Source: Casuarius casuarius (taxonomy: Eukaryota > Chordata > Aves > Casuariiformes > Casuariidae). From it: 64,000 nucleotides of DNA. Each line of letters begins with the position of its first letter. Position 1 is the first letter of the stretch. Positions 60,401 through 64,000 of the stretch are shown one piece after another. The stretch lies in NCBI GenBank assembly GCA_003342895.1, contig PTFA01000278.1, positions 1,007,089 to 1,071,088 of the forward strand, in the 5' to 3' direction. Under the pieces are notes generated by a model. It worked only from the letters and a program-made list of their open reading frames with translations. It made no database searches and had not been told where the DNA came from. The position numbers and the translations under genes are program-made.

Positions 60401-61828
60401 ATACCCATGCCATACAGTATGCCAGTACTGATTCAAGAAATGGTTCAGCAGACAGTTCTATCTAGTGCTGTGAATAAAGCCCTTATTATTTATTTGGTAA
60501 TGTCCAACTTATATGATTATATGACGTCTAAATTTACAGCAAAGTCACAGACAGGTAACAATCAGATCACACACTGAGGAACAACTCTTATTACCAGGTC
60601 ACNTGTATTAAATGTACAAGTAAAATACAACCTAGGAAATACACNGATCACAGTCTCCTTAGGGAATGGCATGTCTAGTCCGGTACTGGAAAATATCAGT
60701 CAACATATGTTATTCAAAGTTGATGCAGTAGAACAAACTCCCACAGGAATGCCTGAAAATTCATATTTCTGCCGTTTCTTATGAATCACATATAGTGTAT
60801 TTTTAAGAAAGTGGTGTACANGGAGACTGAGTGGCCCAGAGGGACAGCTGGACATCCTGTTTCCAGTTGAGCAAATGCTGGTAAAAAATAGGTGACCTCT
60901 GAAAAATATTCAGCTGATCCCTGCTAACGGAGCAACCTTGCTATAAAAGACAAACACAAAGACTATGTATGGAGAAAGCATAACGGAATGAAAAAATAAC
61001 AGAAATACTGCCAATTTCACAGAAATATGAGAAAGTGTCACAAAGAAAGTGATAAGGTGAAATTCTGAGTAGGTGTTGAAAGCTTGGTTAGGAAGGAGCA
61101 AAGACAAGAGTCTAATGCTATATGCATAAATACACACGCAAAGGAAACAGGTGTGTGGTTCAGAACAGGCATTGCTTTGTTCGGATACGATGGGAAAAAA
61201 GTGTTGATACTGAATTCTTTTTCTTTCTTTCTAAAAGTAAAAACATTGGAGAATATAGCACAAAATCCTATTAGCTAGATATGTCATACCAACAACCCAG
61301 AAAGCTGCAGTACCTGCAAAATACAAATTGGAAACTTAGAACCACACTATCAGTTTATGCAACTACTGATGGTAAAACACTGTTACTGTAAAAATCTTAG
61401 AACTATATCAAAGATGCTGCTCATACAATAAAGGATCACATGAGTTTGGACATTCATAATGGAAAGGAAATGTGTGTGTATCTAGGAAAACAACATAAGA
61501 GGCAGTGAAACAGTTTATTGTGAAGTTATTCTTCACTGCTATGACAACTAAACAACAGCCCACCTTCAACAAAAGGAGGGAAGAAGAAATGAGACTCAAA
61601 TTTAGATTATGAAAAAAGGGGCTCTGAAACAGTCAAAGGATGATAGAAAAATCAAAGGAAAGGCTTGAGCAGGGCNTTGCAGAGGCAAAGTCTGCAGTCT
61701 TTCAGGAGCCTGAACTCAGATCACCTTAAAGACTAGTGAGATGGGGCTGCAAAATTCCTGAAATCCTTCAAGAGTGTAGGGACAAAAGGAAGCCAACTCA
61801 GACATTAATGCAGAACTCCTGGTGAATG

Positions 61829-61858
61829 CATATGTATATATGTGTATATATGTGTGTG

Positions 61859-61898
<40 letters not shown>
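61829..61898. repeat. TG-TA-CA compound microsatellite, self-complementary
   Basis: TATGTATATATGTGTATATA passes to TGTGTGTG, then about ten TA units, then about ten CA units. The TG and CA arms are complementary around the TA centre, so a long hairpin or cruciform is possible. Confidence 0.92.
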
Positions 61899-61899
<1 letters not shown>

Positions 61900-64000
61900 A
61901 ATATTGTTATTTGTTAATTTTTACTTTGGGAGAAGGCACTTTTTAGGACAACTGGTGCTTTTAGTAACTAAAACTTGGAAAAGTTTGAAAGATTGAAGTT
62001 AGTATAAGTTGTTAGTGTCTCCGCTCAGTGTCTCAGGAGGAGCTTGACTGATGCACCTCATGGTTTAACGTTTCCTGTGGTTAAAATACAGGCTTTGCCT
62101 AGGCCATACCAGAAGCTTCTTTCATCACTGCTGCTGGAGAAGGCAGGGCAAGAAGGAGTCCTTGTTTTCCAGGCAAACATGTTAATGCCGGGCATGCTTC
62201 TCATCTTTTCAGTGCAATCAGCAAGTCGGGCCTTTTAACTGGATAAGAGTAACAGAAAATAGTCTAAGTGGCACAATGAGAGGCCCCTAATTTATCCGGT
62301 ATATGCTTTACAGTTAATTTTGGCAACTGCAGTCCATTCCATTTCTATTTTCAGTTCTGTAATTAGGACTTGCTGCCAACCAGCCTCTTGAAAGGACCTT
62401 GTCCCAGGGTGGCCTTGAAGTATACCAATTTGTGTGAATGCACAATGGGCAAAATGAAAGACTAGTTCCAATGTGTACTGCAAATACCCTGAAAAGGAAA
62501 ATTTGACCTTCCCTTATTAACTCTAGCCATGAGCTGTGCTCATCCCTGCAATTAAGCACTCATCCATTTCACATGCCTTTTTGTTTGAAAAAGAAACATG
62601 CTACAATGTACTTGAAGTGTATTTTCTTAGGCAAGCTGGAGTGTAGGAGTCTTCCTTCTGTCATACAGCATTTTGCGTTAAAATGATTTTTACAGGCATG
62701 GTCACTTTCAGACCTCTTTTTTCGCACAGCATGTTTGCAGTTCAGGCAGATACCCCTCCTCTGATTTACACTGAGGTTCTGCTTTCAAGATTGTATTTGC
62801 AAAATGAAGATTAGGATTATTTTTTTCCCCCAGATGAAAGTTGAAATTTCGATTTTGGAACATGACCGCAAAGCTTGGCGCTCTCCAAATCTTCCTCCTC
62901 TGCTGAGGTCAGCCCAGGCCCTGAGACCCTTGAGCAGGGCCGGACTGTGCTGGCACATTGCCACACAATGCCACAAAAGCGCGAAGGATTTTGGCCGCAT
63001 TGCTCGTGCCCTCCTTCTCCAGGCCAGCCCAGGCGGTCTGTGGGGCCGGGTCTGCCCTGAGGAGCTACGCGGGTACAGAGCAAGCTCGAGGTGGCCAGTA
63101 TGTGTGCGTACACACAGGGTGGGGAACTTGGGCANGAACGTACATTAAGGCTCATGAACTTTACAACTAGTGATGTCTGCAGAAAAGATAATACGAAGTT
63201 CTGGATTATAGCAGCTCTTCCATTAGAGAGGGTTAGTACAATAAAGGCATAGTCTCCATGTTAAGACACCTCAAACGCTAGTCCTCTAGAGGAAGATTCA
63301 AAATCAAGGTTTGGCTAACTCTTCTTAATGTTAGATCTGAACTAGCACGAGAAACTGATAATGGAGTTAAATTTACTAGACACACAAATTCATAGCGGTG
63401 ATCATTTTAAAGGGTAAGCAGAGAATTTAGAGCATGCCTACCTGTGCAACAGGTGTCCCCTAGCAGAAATACATTCAAGGCGTATTGTCCTGAAATACTC
63501 TTGACCATATCTACGTATGTTTAGCCATGCACAGAAAACTGACCATGTTCCTGAAACTTAGCCTTAATTACGTTGTTTGTATGCCTTGTTCTAACTGGAT
63601 TGGTGGTCTTATCGTGGCTCTTAAATATTCATGTAAAAATCGATTTCATGCAAACCGGTCAAGACTTACAATAAAATCAACTGTATTCTTAATTTCCCAT
63701 GTTTGTGACTTTGCTCCTTGTCCACTTTGGTCTACATTTTGTCTCTNAATTCCTCCTTTTCCATTATTTCATTTTATTTCTTGAACAGTATTTCCAAATC
63801 TTGAACAACATCTCTTTTTTTCTTTTTTGCTTAATTTTGTTTCACAGATGTCACAAATGTGCATCTCTCACAGGTGTATCACACAGCGAGGAGCAGCCTG
63901 GGCACTCTATCCTCAACGTATCCCAGCCTCGAGATCAGAAGTTTGAAAACCACTGTGCAAACCCATTTTATCCATATTTTTCAGGATGAGTTGTCAAAAA

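Larger units (their letters stand above)
48871..64000. other. region without recognised coding exons beyond RFK
   Basis: About 15 kb, mostly AT-rich. All open frames are short, none resembles a known protein, and none is supported by flanking splice sites in a consistent chain. It holds clustered N calls near 49384-49637 and 56849-56886, a T8G12 run at 54431-54450, a 13-bp tandem at 52206-52231, a TG/TA/CA palindrome at about 61829-61898 and a GC-rich patch at 62870-63130. By synteny with human, GCNT1 would be expected further on; its single long coding exon is not here. Confidence 0.7.

Noticed and set aside
48871..64000. GCNT1 coding exon, expected by synteny
   Set aside because: GCNT1 has one long coding exon of over 400 codons; no open frame of that size or character exists here.
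1..64000. CRISPR arrays, bacterial operons, tRNA or rRNA genes, and intact retroviral genes
   Set aside because: None is visible. The split genes and repeat types are those of a vertebrate nuclear genome, and direct repeats here are simple or tandem, not spacer-interleaved.

Overview
This is a vertebrate nuclear window that carries two recognisable protein-coding genes. Split genes with GT-AG introns, an AT-rich non-coding background, one decayed CR1-like LINE and a generally low repeat load point to a sauropsid, most likely a bird. In birds this neighbourhood is on the Z chromosome and in human it is on 9q21; the species call is inference. The assembly is draft grade: single N bases are scattered throughout and there are two long N runs, 36225-37012 and 47435-47653.

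Layout. Positions 1-4998 are intron. Between 4999 and 33318, on the plus strand, lie 13 exons of the 3' part of PCSK5 (proprotein convertase 5/6). They code for the long cysteine-rich furin-repeat region, a transmembrane helix and an acidic cytoplasmic tail. The 5' half, with the signal peptide, propeptide and catalytic domain, lies left of the window. All 13 exons join with matching intron phases into one open frame of 817 complete residues, so this is the membrane-anchored PC5/6B isoform end. A 13.5 kb intron (7797-21279) separates exons 3 and 4 and holds a CR1-like element, a MIR-like element and a TG microsatellite.

The 3' flank of PCSK5 (33319 to about 34430) is followed by AT-rich intergenic DNA, which contains a 27-bp tandem repeat cut off by an assembly gap. 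From 48251 down to 44017 on the minus strand is complete RFK (riboflavin kinase), four exons and 155 residues, with every active-site residue I can check present. PCSK5 and RFK are tail to tail. RFK starts inside a CpG island (about 47900-48870) with NRF1-, RFX- and YY1-like motifs. From about 48900 to 64000 I find no coding exon; by synteny this may be the space before, or the 5' non-coding part of, GCNT1, but no GCNT1 coding sequence is visible.

The two genes are unrelated in function. PCSK5 cleaves secreted and membrane precursors in the late secretory pathway, and RFK makes FMN in the cytosol. I found no undescribed system here. The observations worth checking are a 43-bp PCSK5 exon, an in-frame alternative acceptor at PCSK5 exon 12, a furin repeat that lacks an expected cysteine, the possibly bidirectional RFK promoter, and two repeat structures.
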